Of a DNA stretch of 64,000 bases, positions 1 through 11,416 are shown piece after piece (within the stretch, counting starts at the first letter, position 1; each line of letters starts with the position of its first letter). The DNA comes from Ophioderma brevispina. Lineage: Eukaryota; Echinodermata; Ophiuroidea; Amphilepidida; Ophiodermatidae. A program made the translations under genes and the position numbers. The stretch lies in contig JAMKCH010001600.1 in assembly GCA_023653785.1 (NCBI GenBank), forward strand, positions 1 to 64,000, written 5' to 3'. The notes beneath the pieces were generated by a model that saw only the letters and a list, made by a program, of their open reading frames with translations, was not told the DNA's origin and made no database searches.

Positions 1-174
1 GTAATTGTACCCTTTTCCAGCTGTTTGATGATTTAAAACTTGATTTTTTGTGATGAAGAGCATTTTTTATCCAAATAATGAATATTTTTTAAATAATGAA
101 AATTTTCGGCGGCAGGTTTTGGAGCATGCGGGCGGCGGACGCAAATCTAAAACTTTCATTTCCATGGCCTAAGC
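1..174 (+). repeat. Dispersed repeat family R1, copy 1 (cut by window edge)
   Basis: This stretch shares its order of landmarks with 10,500-10,680 and 11,417-11,593: 'acccttttccagctgtttg', then 'gatttaaaact', a T-rich run, 'gcatgcggg' and 'aaatctaaaactttcat', ending at 'ccatgg'. The three copies differ by substitutions and small indels. No protein is evident; the open frame crossing it is repeat-derived. The family is unidentified. Confidence 0.75.
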
Positions 175-1390
175 ACACAAATTTCCAAGGTTCAGAATCA
201 CATCGCGCAGGCGTATTGACCCAGCTAAGGTCGGTGAAATCACTGGTGAAGGGCCCGAGTTGTCCCGAAGTTTGTCACAATGGGTGCGGTAAATTTTATA
301 TTTTCAATTTGTCATTAGTGGGGATCATTACTATCGCTAATTAATTAGCATTTTCGATCTTCCATTCTCTGTACACGGGTTAATGTGATGTGCAGGTCAC
401 TGCAGGATGCAATCTTTTTGCGTTGGGACACGGTTAAGAATAACCGCATTCTCTCAATAGAGGGCTCCCTTCAAACCAAACCTGTGATCGAAGTCACCTT
501 CTTAACTGTGTAATCTTATATGGGGAAAATGAGAAATTTTGAAATTTGAACCCCTAAACCCTCATTATGAAGGGAAAACAAAAAATAATCCTAATCTTTG
601 ATACAGTAACAATCATGTAGTGATAGCAGGATTTTGTAAAATATGCACCTACATAAGGCCAATGGAAGTTGAATCTAGTTTTTCCGGTTTGGAGAATTTT
701 AAAAGCGACAGATCCGTGGAATTTCATTATTCATTTTTACTGCATTTCATTTATTTACTGTCATTTCATTATTAAATCTAAAAAAGGCATCTTGAATACA
801 CTACTAACCTTATATTATTACATAATTAAAACAAGTTTAAAAGTGCCTAATTAACCAAACAGGGGTATTTGCAGGTTTATTTCTTCAAAACTTAAAAAAT
901 CAGTTCAAGCATTTTTGCACCAAGTATTTATTAATGGTATACTGTAACACCCCTCCCAAGGAAACTGCTTAAAATGAACAGGAAGGGATGTTGGAATATT
1001 TTGAGCAACTGAAAATATGTTTTAATTATCAAGTTTTCAAGAAAAGATTTTTTTCACAAAATAATGAAATATTTGCCACAGTAGTAAATCTGATGCGTGC
1101 TCCAACAGGAAACTAAGAATCAAAATTCCCTTGGCCTAAAGAAAATCCTTTCTCCATGTTGTAAAAAATGAGCCTTGTCATACATTTTGTACAGTATTCA
1201 ATGGCAGCGAATTGACAATACCCAGTCACTAAAATTTGAGAAAAAAGGCAAACACACATTTGCCCATGGATATCTTCGCTAATATTTGGCCTACAGATTC
1301 GATTGACCCCTCATTTTTAAGTTATAAATCAATCTTTTCAATAGATAATTTCAATTTGAGGTCCCTTTTTTAAAATACTATGGTCATTTG
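175..1390. other. Intergenic or intronic; part of repeat family R2
   Basis: No coding signal was recognised. Bases about 480-620 ('cttcttaactgtgtaatc', 'gggaaaat', 'taatctttgata') recur at 3,235-3,345, so this is one copy of a dispersed repeat, family R2. The remainder is AT-rich unique-looking sequence. Confidence 0.5.
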
Positions 1391-1397
1391 CCCAAAA

Positions 1398-1550
1398 GAA
1401 TTTAGTATTGTGCCACCACCAATGAATTTCTGCTTCTGCTTGGTTTCTGTCGGTATCAAACAGACTAGCTGCATCTCTCCACCATTTGGCAGCCTCACAC
1501 TGAATAACTGCGGTTGAAAGGATGTGGTGGCAGTAATACTAAATTCATCC
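1398..1550. mobile_element. Short inverted-repeat element, family M1, copy 1
   Basis: The left end 'gaatttagtattgtgccacc' is mirrored on the right as 'ggtggcagtaatactaaattc'. The same termini bound elements at 1,777-1,882, 5,408-5,526 and 21,235-21,344. With no coding capacity and a length of 110-155 bp, this is a MITE-type non-autonomous DNA transposon. The superfamily cannot be fixed by eye. Confidence 0.7.
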
Positions 1551-1776
1551 CGGTATTCCCTAACATGGTCAAACTTATCTCAAAGTAAAATTGGCAATTT
1601 TAGAAAAACCAGGTAGTTTCTGTAGTAAGGGTTTCTTTCTATATACTCTGATTATATTAATTGTGTGAACTGATGCGAAAAATCTGCTGTCATGCGGGCG
1701 TGCAAGGTTCGCCTGCTGTAGCAGCGGTAACACACGTTACAATAGACACCGATTACGTTCCCGTGTACACGTCCGC

Positions 1777-1882
1777 GGAAAGAATTTAGTATTCTGCCAC
1801 AGGCTACGAATTCGGCAACGTTAACGAATAAACCGCATGTAAGGTGCGAATTTTAAGTGGTGGCAGAATATTTAATTCCTCC
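1777..1882. mobile_element. Short inverted-repeat element, family M1, copy 2
   Basis: The best-preserved copy. It starts 'ggaaagaatttagtattctg' and ends with the complement 'cagaatatttaattcctcc'. The interior 'gaataaaccgcatgtaagg' is also in copy 3 ('gaataaaccacatgtaaagg'), so the family shares its core as well as its ends. Confidence 0.75.
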
Positions 1883-2678
1883 CCAGGTCGCACACGCCAG
1901 TACTGCGTACGCTTAGTTCAAACAATGTTTAGGCGACTATATGATCTACTTTTCTAACTAATATTTAACACCAAATTTATATTTCTTTAAAAGCCTTTCA
2001 GACTTGTCTCTGATATTCTAGAAATAAATTGAGTTGACGTTTTATTCAGTTTTCTAACATGTGCACTCTTTTCATGTGGTGGACACAGCTTTCCTGGTTA
2101 AAATAATATTGTTTTAATTTTACTGAAAGAAATAATAATCCCCAGGTTCTGTAAGCACGAAAAATTAAAAAGGCCAACAATAAACATATGCAGCATTGCA
2201 TGCCCATTGCTTGGAATACGCACGCTGAGTACAATTTTGGGCCAAGGAAAGGTGATCTTTCATTGAACAAAACCACGTCATTGTTAGCTTGTGAGATACT
2301 TGGATTAAACTACAAAAACATATTATTCTATAATGTAAAGGATCATCCCCTACACACCAGCAACAAATAACAAAATAAAATTACTCCGGAAGATTTCTTT
2401 TCTTTTTCTGTACACTCACCATGTTTAGATCATGTGCTCGAGCATGCGCATTGCTATTTGGGCGGTGTCCTCAAAGAGATTTAATAAATGCTATTTGATG
2501 GTTAAAAAGGACCGATTGGTAAGAATAGACGAATTTGAGTCAGTTTTCTTAAACTTGTCGTTAGACCCATTTTGTTTGACGGCGGCTGATTCGGAAGCGA
2601 AAAGCGTAAACCAATGTGGGACAAAATCCTACTTATTTTTCAATATGTTGTAACCTTTATTTTAACATCAGCTTCAAG
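1883..2678. other. No feature recognised
   Basis: AT-rich sequence upstream of the possible RAD9A exon 1. Short overlapping open frames lie on both strands, but none resembles a known protein. If the exon-1 call is right, the promoter and 5' UTR should lie here; I see no clear TATA box or CpG island. Confidence 0.4.
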
Positions 2679-2711
2679 ATAAGTGTGTGTTTACCCGGAA
2701 ACAATGTCAAA
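2679..2711 (+). CDS. RAD9A: Possible RAD9A exon 1 (N-terminus), imperfect
   Basis: RAD9 proteins begin M-K-C followed by a stretch ending G-x-N-V-K-V. Here two overlapping frames give K-C-V and then P-G-N-N-V-K, followed directly by an intron-like 'gtaatc'. The start reads ATAAG where ATGAAG is expected, there is one extra T in the TTT run, and the donor would suit exon 2 better with one more G (exon 2 needs a split G|TA codon). Three single-base indels in 40 bp match the indel noise elsewhere in the window. The match could still be chance, and it implies a 20-kb first intron. Transcript data would decide. Confidence 0.4.
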
Positions 2712-2991
2712 GTAATCAAAGGGTGGTGTGTAACAAACGATTATATGATAAAGCTTTACATTTTGATATCACACGATTGAGTTTTAAGAATCGGCAGAAT
2801 TTCACCCGTGCCTACTTGTTTCCTCACTGCACAAGCGGGCCTAAGGGTAGTTCCTATAATGTAGTAAACTTAGGACATCGCATCCCTTTATCATTAGCAC
2901 TGGGCTTAAATCGAACAGCTGATTCTCATGTCCTAGTACTAGTACTAATATGGACATAACGGTATTTAATGACACCAACTTTTTGCAAGGT

Positions 2992-3848
2992 TTAAGTGGC
3001 TTCTGAGAGATTTCGACATATTGATTTTTTTTGTGTAATAATGAAAAATAGTCACTAGAAGAACTAAACGCTAGTACCTAAAATGCCAATTCCGAATTTT
3101 GAGATGAGAATCGGATTTTTTCGTTTTGATGCAGTACACAATTATGTGTAGTATTACGTCCATATGTAGGATGGACCACCATGCCAGCAGGTTAGGGCAG
3201 CTTCAACTCTAAACGCACAAGTTTTTGACGTACCTCTTCTTAACTGTGTAATCCTATGGGAAAATCACAAATTTGTGTTTTGGACTATAGATCCAAAGAC
3301 AATGGGACAAAGAACCTATGTCTAATCTTTGATAACTTCTGTACCATGTTATGATAACTAGATGTTATGGAAAAAAAGCGCAGTTTGTGAAATTGAGGAC
3401 CCTCCGTTTGTCAAAATCATCCTATAATACATTTTTGTAGTTAAGGCATTGGACACTGACTGCCCGGACACAAAATTTTGAACTAATCTGGCAACATACA
3501 TTTGTCCATAATTCGGTCGGCGTTCGGCCAATTGTTTGCACGACAGACATAAGTGACCGCCCATTTTTAGTAAATACTGTATCTTTTCAATGACACAAGT
3601 TTAGTTTAGAAATTTCCAACTCAAAATTGTTCTCTTGGGTTAACCCTACCATAGGAATACTGTGTATAACAAACTTCCGGATCCGGAATTTTTAGAAACA
3701 AAGTTGTGATTTTCTATATGAAGGATTCGATTTAAAGATAGTAATTTCACCCAGTGATCGTATTGGACAAGCATTGTGTACATGCAAACCAAACGATTTT
3801 TTTGGAATGAGGGGCGCCCTCCTCAGGAAATCTCGAGTCGGCCGTTAA
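2992..3848. mobile_element. TTAA-flanked MITE (family M2), split by a later insertion
   Basis: This is the reverse complement of the intact element at 41,086-41,444. Bases 2,992-3,174 and 3,649-3,848 are its two halves: 'ctgagagatttcga' near the left end, 'ggatccgg' inside, and 'aatctcgagtcggccg' at the right end. TTAA occurs at both outer edges, which is typical of piggyBac-type insertion; the assignment is tentative. The halves are separated by an unrelated insertion. Confidence 0.7.
3175..3653. mobile_element. Insertion (family R2) inside the M2 element
   Basis: About 480 bp interrupts the M2 element, flanked by a repeated CCATA (3,170-3,174 and 3,649-3,653) that looks like a 5-bp target duplication. 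Its interior ('cttcttaactgtgtaatcct', 'gggaaaatcacaaattt', 'taatctttgata') is shared with 480-620. It therefore represents a second repeat family that moved after M2 inserted. Confidence 0.6.
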
Positions 3849-4232
3849 TACGAGACAAAACTACTGCCAATACGCACTCAACATGCATCCATGTGTTTTG
3901 GCAAGACTTCCAAATGTACCCCCTTCATTACATTTACATGCAACATTAACATGTATTATTTTAGGGTTTATTCCGTTTTGGACAAAAAGGCCAACAATTA
4001 AATAAAGTTTGTATCATGTAAATATATACGAGGGGGGTACATTATGGAAGTATTTCCGAATTCTTGCAATGCTTACATTACTCTACATACCATTAGTTTT
4101 GTAATTTGAAATCCCAAAGTGTTCATTTGAGAAGAAATAGGACAGAGCGATCGGTCGCAAAGCAGCAATGAAGTCAAATTAGAACCGGACGCATAACAAT
4201 TACGAGGTTAAAGTCGTACACACGGTCAACAA

Positions 4233-4331
4233 ATGCACACCACCGATGAACAAACCGTGTCCAACCTACCTCAGGACGATGACGGCCAGCCCATACAAAA
4301 AAGAAAAACGAAAGAACAGCTAATCCATTAA
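4233..4331 (+). CDS. Small unidentified ORF, 32 aa
   Basis: Reads MHTTDEQTVSN... with an acidic middle (QDDDGQ) and a basic end (QKRKTKEQ), then stops. Balanced amino-acid use is unusual for chance ORFs in this AT-rich DNA. It opens a 2.4-kb stretch of protein-like sequence. There is no family match, and it may be an exon or decayed-gene fragment. Confidence 0.2.
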   Translation: MHTTDEQTVSNLPQDDDGQPIQKRKTKEQLIH

Positions 4332-4545
4332 AATTTCCGGATTACAAAAAAGAAAAAAAAGAAAGAAAAGTTTGGCCTTATCCCAAAAAAGTGAGGAGGA
4401 GGGCTATAAGATTCGGTATTTTTAATCGGCTAACATTTAAAAACCCTGCTTTTGTATTACAACACTGACGACGGACGCGATTGCAATGCTGGTACCATTG
4501 TCTGACTAGTCCGTGAAATAAGGCCACACCGTGATCGCGTGAGCA

Positions 4546-5103
4546 ATGAGTGACAGTGCACACAACAGAATTGGTACTAGAAACTTCTCTTCCGAAGCAA
4601 TTTACACAACACGCCCACGACCAAAAAACAAATGGCAAGGAAACCCCTTCGTAAATGCATTTAGTCAGCACCGGCGGCCGCCTGGAACTTGGTAGATACG
4701 GGGCTAGATATCTCCGCAGAGGTGTGGCTAGCATCATGTCAAGGAAATATAGAATCACCGGCGCAAAAAACACCGAATGCGTAGGTTCGCCAGTGGCGTG
4801 CATACTAATCCAATGAGTCCTTGCGATTGTCTATCTACGATACGGTCTGTGGAGGCCATTATGAGTAGAAACGAAGAGAAAATCCCCGCTATTTTTCCGA
4901 ATAGGGTAAGTGAAACTGACATCAAAACAATCGCAAGGATCATGAGATACACATGCTTGCATGGCGTACTTGAGGGTGAGCGAAATAAATTTAAAAACAA
5001 AGTAGATCTCTTGAAAGTTGAACTTCGCCGCGTTCAGGGTAAATGGCTAGACATTGAGCCACCGGCTGTAATCTCAGTATTTATACTGGTACATGTTATG
5101 TAA
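4546..5103 (+). pseudogene. Protein-like tract of unknown identity, broken by frame changes
   Basis: Three successive + strand frames look like parts of one or more proteins: 4,546-4,695 (begins MSDSAHNRIG, basic and Pro-rich), 4,685-4,816 (contains GRYGARYLRRGVAS) and 4,861-5,103 (begins MSRNEEKIPAIF and includes a charged helical stretch, LKVELRRVQGKW). Each hands over to the next after a single frame change. Composition is more GC-rich and codon-like than the flanks. I do not recognise the family. Candidates are an exon cluster, a decayed transposon gene or foreign DNA. The reverse strand is also open across 4,378-4,803, but its product is less protein-like. Confidence 0.3.
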
Positions 5104-5407
5104 CTAAGGCTAAGGGAAGACGTGGCTCTTTGTCAATCAAGCCGTGTCTCCTATTGTTTACGGGATGGAATCGATTTACTTTCCCACCCGATATCCCTGA
5201 ACACAATGGATGGTGGTGTTCATTATTACTCATGGGATCGGTATCCGTACTGTAGCCCTTTATTTTACAAAATCAGTGCATGGGTATTGGTCGGAATATG
5301 CCACTGCATTTTGAGGGGAGGGGAGCCTTGCACACCGCGATATGTTGTGTTATTGCTCACTCAGATTATTTACTTCTATGTTAGTTATTTTCTTTAGTTT
5401 AAAAATA

Positions 5408-5526
5408 GGAAAGAATTTAGGCATTATCGCCCACACACAGGCACGCATGCGCAACGTTACAAAAAAGGAATAAACCACATGTAAAGGTGCCGAATTGTAA
5501 GTGGGGCAGCATACTAAATTCATCCC
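5408..5526. mobile_element. Short inverted-repeat element, family M1, copy 3
   Basis: Starts 'ggaaagaatttaggcatta' and ends 'gcatactaaattcatccc'. The core 'ggaataaaccacatg' matches copy 2. The termini are slightly degenerate. Confidence 0.65.
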
Positions 5527-5536
5527 TAAAAATATA

Positions 5537-5817
5537 TCAGAATGCCGACATGGGTGGTTTAGTTATAGGCGCTTTGAGAGGGTTGTTCAGGGTTTTCCCT
5601 ATTTTAATAGGTTTCAAACAAATACCATTTTCCAATAGAAAAAAATATGGGCTATCTTGATCTTGATAAATATTCTCAACGCTCCCTTCAGGAGCCCAAA
5701 CGCGAAGTAGAGGGGTGCTATGCTGTTGTTTAATTTTGGATGCTGTAGTTGTAGATGAATTCTGCAACTGCTTCTTTGAAGCTTAGGTTCCGTGCTATCG
5801 ACAATACGTTGGGCCAC
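5537..5817 (-). pseudogene. Unidentified minus-strand protein-like stretch
   Basis: Two overlapping minus frames (5,614-5,817 and 5,537-5,767) read like one protein with a frame change near 5,720. The first opens MAQRIVDSTEPKLQRSS; the second carries WAPEGSVENIYQDQDSPYFF. No family is recognised and no splice sites are clear. Listed because composition is better than the many random frames around it. Confidence 0.2.
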
Positions 5818-6082
5818 TTATGCCACTCTGTATGACAAGAGGAAAAATGAAGAGTTAAAGAATTCATTCTTCCAGTGAATCTGTTACAGGATTTGCTGTG
5901 TTCACGCGAGATGAATCTGCGCTAACATAATATATGCTAAATAAACCGCACATTGAAATGCATTATTTTGTATTAATACGAAATTCATCATTTATGTCAA
6001 TTATTACACAGAGATATTTGTTTTATATGTAGAGTTAGATGGTACCACTCTCTGTTGTAGCCCTCGGGTCAACAACTTTAAG

Positions 6083-6400
6083 ATGTGGGCAGTAGTATTC
6101 AAAAGAACCCACAAAGCTAACGTGGGACAATGGGTGCCAGGAAACAACAAAAAAAGTAGAATTTCGACAAAGAAAGATATGCCCACTTACCGATACACGG
6201 GACTAATAACGTTGTTACAAAGTTCCACTCGTTATGAACGATCCATTACCGCAAAAGACGAAATCGGCGAAAGTTTAAATCCTGGTGTCAGCTATTCACA
6301 TAGGTTCACATGTCTTGTTTACCAAATGGTGGCGATATCACATGCTTTGATAGCTGCAGCCAATCGGAAGGTGACCTCGGTTTCATTCAGTCGTTTGTAA
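6083..6400 (+). CDS. Unidentified ORF, 105 aa
   Basis: Begins MWAVVFKRTHKANVGQW and is basic at the N-terminal end, with mixed hydrophobic and charged residues after it. It contains no recognised motif, signal peptide or membrane segment. It lies in the same 4.2-6.7 kb tract as the other orphan frames. It may be an exon or a relic; a real gene is unproven. Confidence 0.2.
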   Translation: MWAVVFKRTHKANVGQWVPGNNKKSRISTKKDMPTYRYTGLITLLQSSTRYERSITAKDEIGESLNPGVSYSHRFTCLVYQMVAISHALIAAANRKVTSVSFSRL

Positions 6401-6526
6401 TCTCTTCCCAACACGCAATACCGTGTGTTTTGTTCGGGTGTGTAACACAATAAGCGGGCGGGCCGGTACAGCAGAGAGACCTTGTTTCGGTCTTCGAGTC
6501 AATCCAACAAAAATAATAGAACAGTT

Positions 6527-6676
6527 TGAAAATCGGACAAACCTACACTGAAGTACGCACGTTTCCAAAAGTTTTACGTATTTTTCGATATGCAATGGGT
6601 TCTAAAATAAATATAGTGAGGACAATGGATGGGACTGAGAGTCTACTACTACATGTGGATGCAGTATTGAAATGGT
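6527..6676 (+). CDS. Possible exon of an unknown gene
   Basis: An open stretch (SLKIGQTYTEVRTFPKV..., then MGSKINIVRTMDGTESL) runs to an A-T-G|gtaagt junction, a textbook splice donor. The residue mix is protein-like. The matching acceptor upstream is not obvious, and no downstream exon was identified. The family is unknown. Confidence 0.25.
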
Positions 6677-7055
6677 AAGTGCCGCCGAAATGGATTTGCA
6701 ATACGCAAATTTCATGTCATTGTTCAGCAGGCTGGAATAGCTTTCGTAAGTCTACCAACTTTCGACCACTCACACATATATGTAGAGTACAATTTCTTCT
6801 ATAACCATTATATTTTTTGGAAGGAAAGTTAAACACATTGAACGATTATAGTAGTACTTTGCAAATTTGCTGGAAGTTCTTATAATTCATAGCGCTGATG
6901 ACTTACGTGGGAGCATTTGGATGAAAAAAATACGACGATGAACAGTCGAAAAGACACAAAGCGTCATGATTAGAAGTGCAAAGTAAACACTTAATTTATT
7001 TTCATCACGCTTACTCAAAACGAAATTGACCATTAATAAAAACAGTAATACATAG

Positions 7056-9452
7056 GCTACATAGGGCTACACGAGCGAATCTGTGGTTGAGTATATAATC
7101 CTCAACCACAGACGCTAGGTAATTGGATTGCGCCTGTGATGTGTTACACACCAAATACATTACCTGATTTTACCTGGTGATGGACTATGTGTCCCTCTTC
7201 AAAGAGCGGTCATTTTACCAAATCAAGTAAACACAATTGTTACTTTCAAACGTCACGAAGATTTCAAACCAAGTGAAAGGTCGAATTTGAAAAAAAGAAA
7301 GTAATAAGGATCGTTTCACTCAAGAAATACTCAGTATTTGTTGATAAACAAGCTTTAACACAAATGACCCCACGAGGCTCATTTTAACATTCCGCTATTT
7401 GGAAATCATACGATTGTAAACTTCAACAATTGGTGAACTACTGGAAGTGTTGATCATCATAAACGGACGGAAATTTGTAAATGGTTAATACACCATTCAT
7501 ATTGATTAATTTTCAATTACCCCAAAAAAATGATTGTTAATAATAGAGAAGAAAGAATTTTTTTTATCTGCGTAGAGTTTGATGAAGAGCTCTAGTTGAG
7601 TGATAGCCATTGATTTTACACGAGATCAATAGTCTGCGAGGGTATCCCGATACACCTTGAAAATATAATGTCAACTTCAAACGTGCGATCCGTAGTTGGA
7701 GTGATGGCCGATCTTGATCCGCAGATCGGAATCGCCCGCTTTTGGCCGAATCTCTACTTTAAAATCGGGAATCGGGAAGGTCATCATCTTCCCGCTCTAC
7801 CCTCACCTATCACCGATCCCCCAACTGACAATAAAAAGCCCACGTTTATTCAATACAACAGATTTTTAAAGCTTACCATTTATAATTTTTCAAAAAAAAT
7901 ATGTGACTACTCCATTATGTCATTATAAGGCACTGCCATCATTTAACCGCAAGAGCCCATGTAACTGTAATATAATTTTCTATCCTTTGCGTCATTTTTA
8001 CGCAATACTTCCAAAACTGGAGGTTTTCCTTTCCTCCTGCGGGTGAGATCCTCCAAAAACATGGAAAATTCCCATCAACAATCTACAGATGGAAATGAGC
8101 ATGCGTACAAGTAGTCATTGCAGCCATTGTATGATCCATACGAGTGGTCCCTGACAAGAAGACTCCACGTGTGTTTCCTCATAAGTAATTCATCAGTATA
8201 TTGTAAAATGCTGCTCTTATTCATTAAAATTCATGTTTTTGCTCATTTGATAATATTTACACTCTTCAACATTATTAAAAGGAAAAATAGACCTTCAATC
8301 CACATAATATTCAAACATAAACTTTATCACACAATTCCCACGACTTAGCTTACACAACCTCACTGAGTCAGACAAACCGTCGCCGAGTAGGACCTCTCAG
8401 CACGCGAGTGCCACGTGCCATGCTTGATAACATATAGCTGCACAGTGGGGGTTAATTGATTTGATACCTAGCGCGAGAACTGCACGAGGATGGGCGATGA
8501 TCAGGGCTTAGGTACCTCAAATTCAGTGGATTAATTTCATACAATGTCTACTTGAACGCCCTTCGATGGTAAAGTAGGCTCAAACTGGGCCTTCCACACA
8601 TGTTATAATGTTAAGTACATTTAGAATTTCAAACGAATAAATTGATTAACAACTGGCGCAAGCAATTTGGGGTGCGACACTGGTATAGCATCCATGTTAA
8701 TTGTCATTCACTTTTGCGCCCGACAAGCGGATGCACTGAGAAAGTGTAAAGATAGACTTTGCAGGGTATATTTTAATTTTTATTTGGGCTTGTATTGAAC
8801 ATTGATTCTTACAAAAACGTCATAGTAACATTATTAAAATGTCTGAAAAACTAAGCTAGACCATGAACACATGCTATTACTTACTATTACTCCTCCAAGA
8901 CTAGGACACATTTGCCCTGGCCTTGAAATAATCTATTGAATCTGATCGGGATCGGATCGGCCCATCTGGTCAATTTTCTGATCGGAGATCGCGGTGCCGA
9001 TCTTGGTTTGAATCTTACAGCCATCACTATATGTTTGGTAACTGAACAGGGTGATTTCGGGATAATGTGCAGTCCCACGGAAACTGAATTAGTCTCCCGT
9101 GTGTAAAAAGGAATTTGACATGAACTTTACGTCACTTGATATTATTTTACACATGTGAATTTTATATCAACATTGCATTTGTAACGATTGATGTTGGAAA
9201 ACTGCTTGAAAATTTGGCGGTATGAGATTTGAGACTCCAAGTTGGTATGTGTATTATTTCATGAACAGTTAACCATGCTTTGGGCATAAAACAATGAATA
9301 ACCAAATTTGAAAGGGTTTTTAAGGCACGATTAATTTTGTAAATAAGGAAAAAGTAAAACACTGCAAACAGCACGCAATCCCAATTACCTATCGTCTGTG
9401 GTTGATGATTATATTACTCAACCCCGATTCATCTGTGTAACATAGGAGCCTC
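7056..9452. mobile_element. 2.4-kb segment bounded by 80-bp inverted repeats
   Basis: Left end 7,056-7,135 ('ctgtggttgagtatataatc', 'ctcaaccacagacg', 'taggtaattgg') is repeated in reverse complement at 9,371-9,452. A second, inner pair of GATCGG-rich stretches (7,690-7,740 and 8,940-9,020) is also in opposite orientation. The left end contains its own small palindrome, CTGTGGTTGAG...CTCAACCACAG. No transposase is visible, so this is a non-autonomous or foldback element, or two facing copies of one smaller element. Apart from these repeats I see no gene in it. Confidence 0.55.
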
Positions 9453-10382
9453 ATCTGGTTATATTATTTAATCGCTGTATGATAGAGATCAATATATCAT
9501 GATATGATGGATCGGCCTATAAGAAGAATAGGCCTATAAGAAGAAATATATTCAAATCCGTTTTGATGTGACAGCTAGGAACGTGATTTTGGTTAGCCCT
9601 AGAGAACTGTGTAAATTAATATTGATCGACCAAAATCGTACATTCTCGCTCATAACTTCCAAACCCAACGTCCTGTGGGCCCTAAGATTTACAGTGTACA
9701 TGAGAAAAAAGTTGCATTGCTTCTGATACCAAATGTGACTCTCCCGGTAAAAAGCTTGGTGGTTCCGGGGAACGAGGCTATTAGCGATCGGGCCGCTGGA
9801 CCTTTAAAGTGGCGAAATTTTATTTTAAATATAACATAAGTTTTGTTTTTTTGTTTTTTTTTTAAAGCGAGCATAGATATGGAATTCTCAAAAACTGTTA
9901 ATTCTCTATTAAATTAGCTATTTAGAAAGGATTGTAAATAACGCTGACGTGAGGCATGGGGGAATTTGGCAATTTTACTTTTCCGATGGTTTTTTCCTTT
10001 TCTTTTTGTGTTGTATATATATATATTCATGGCCGGATATGCCTGAGATTGCGCGGTACTTGCCAATTAATTTCCTTTACAAATAACTATGAAGCTAAAC
10101 ATGCTGCAAGAAGCTGATGACCCTAATTGAACCACATCACGCACCCGACTCCAATTCGATAGTGCCTCGTTGGTCGAGGATAACATGGTCTTCCCATTTC
10201 AGGGCGGTAAAACACTAGAGACCCCTGCTTAATTGACAAGGAGCCACGTCTTCCCTTAGCCGCTTGTTGAAACTGCCTGCATTTTTCTTTGGGCCCTGAG
10301 AATAAAGTTTTTAGATTTTGCATCCGGACTATTTTTTCAAAAGGCGTGAGGTCTTTTTTTCATATTCATATTCACTTTAGTC
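9453..10382. other. No gene seen; simple repeats
   Basis: AT-rich. Contains a direct doublet 'ggcctataagaagaa' (9,514-9,545) and an (AT) run near 10,014. No protein or RNA gene was recognised. Confidence 0.4.
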
Positions 10383-11020
10383 ATTTTTCCATTGGTTGAC
10401 TTGCAGTTTATGGGTTTCCCAGCCATAGCTTGACGGATCAATCACATCACAGAGATGTGGCCTGTTCAGAGAACTTCAATCATGTTAGCTCATTGTTATT
10501 GCATAATTGTGCCCTTTTCCAGCTGTTTGCTGATTTAAAAACTTGATTTTTTTGATAGAGAGGCCCATTTTTTATTGCAATATGATTTTTTTTAAATAAT
10601 GAAAATTGTTGCGGCAGGAGTTTGTGAGCAAACATGGCGGGCGGCGGCCGCAAATCTAAAACTTTCATTCCCATGGCCCCGTGTCATTTTATCACAGTGT
10701 TCTCTGTTAACTCTGGCTTGTTGCAATTTTTGGAAAGAAATTTGCAAAGAATTTAGTTTCTGCCACAAGCTACACGCTCACTTTTCTCCCCCTATCACTA
10801 ATCGACCTTCTAAAGGCCATGAGAATGAAAGTGTTAGATGCGTCCGAAAAAAGATACATTTTGTTCACCTAAGGCGTATCTTTATTTCTTATTCATTATG
10901 TACATTGTTATTGGTTGACGTTGCAGTTCACGGGTTTCCAGCAGAGCTGACGGATCAATCATATCAAGAGATGTGTCACGTTCAGAGACTGCATGTAGTA
11001 GTCATTGTTATTGCGTAATC
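10383..11020 (+). repeat. R1 copy 2 plus a flanking direct repeat
   Basis: Bases 10,500-10,680 are the second R1 copy. On either side, 10,383-10,500 and 10,895-11,015 are direct repeats of each other: 'ttggttgac', 'gggtttcc', 'tgacggatcaatca', 'gagatgtg', ending 'cattgttattgc'. The 139-codon open frame crossing 10,599-11,018 is made of these repeats and is not called as a gene. Confidence 0.65.
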
Positions 11021-11416
11021 CGTCCTAATCGACATTATCTCTTCCGGTTGACTGCGCATGTGCAGGTCAGATTTGCGGGTGAGGTCAGTAGTCCTCGACA
11101 CGACGAGGTGCTGTACTTCTCAATGCGACCTGAACTAGTAGCTACATGAATTCATTTCGATTTTTCCTGTTTTTTACACCTTAATCCATCCAATTGAAGC
11201 TAAAAATTTTGGTCGGTATATAGAATGTGACAAAGCTATGAAAACCAAACAGCACAGGAAACCAAAAGCAAGTAAATTTTTTGTGGTAACGGCTGAGTTC
11301 ATCGCATTGGAAAACTTCAGCAACATCGTCCTTGTTTTTCACGAGTTAAGGACACCCAAGATCGGCGTGATATTGCCCACAATGCATCACAAACCTGTAA
11401 TGCCGAATTTCACTTA

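Noticed and set aside
4378..4803. 141-aa minus-strand ORF
   Set aside because: Cys-rich and hydrophobic without pattern; the opposite strand over the same interval reads more like protein.
10599..11018. 139-aa + strand ORF
   Set aside because: It is built from the R1 repeat and an adjoining direct repeat; the same DNA recurs elsewhere without the frame.
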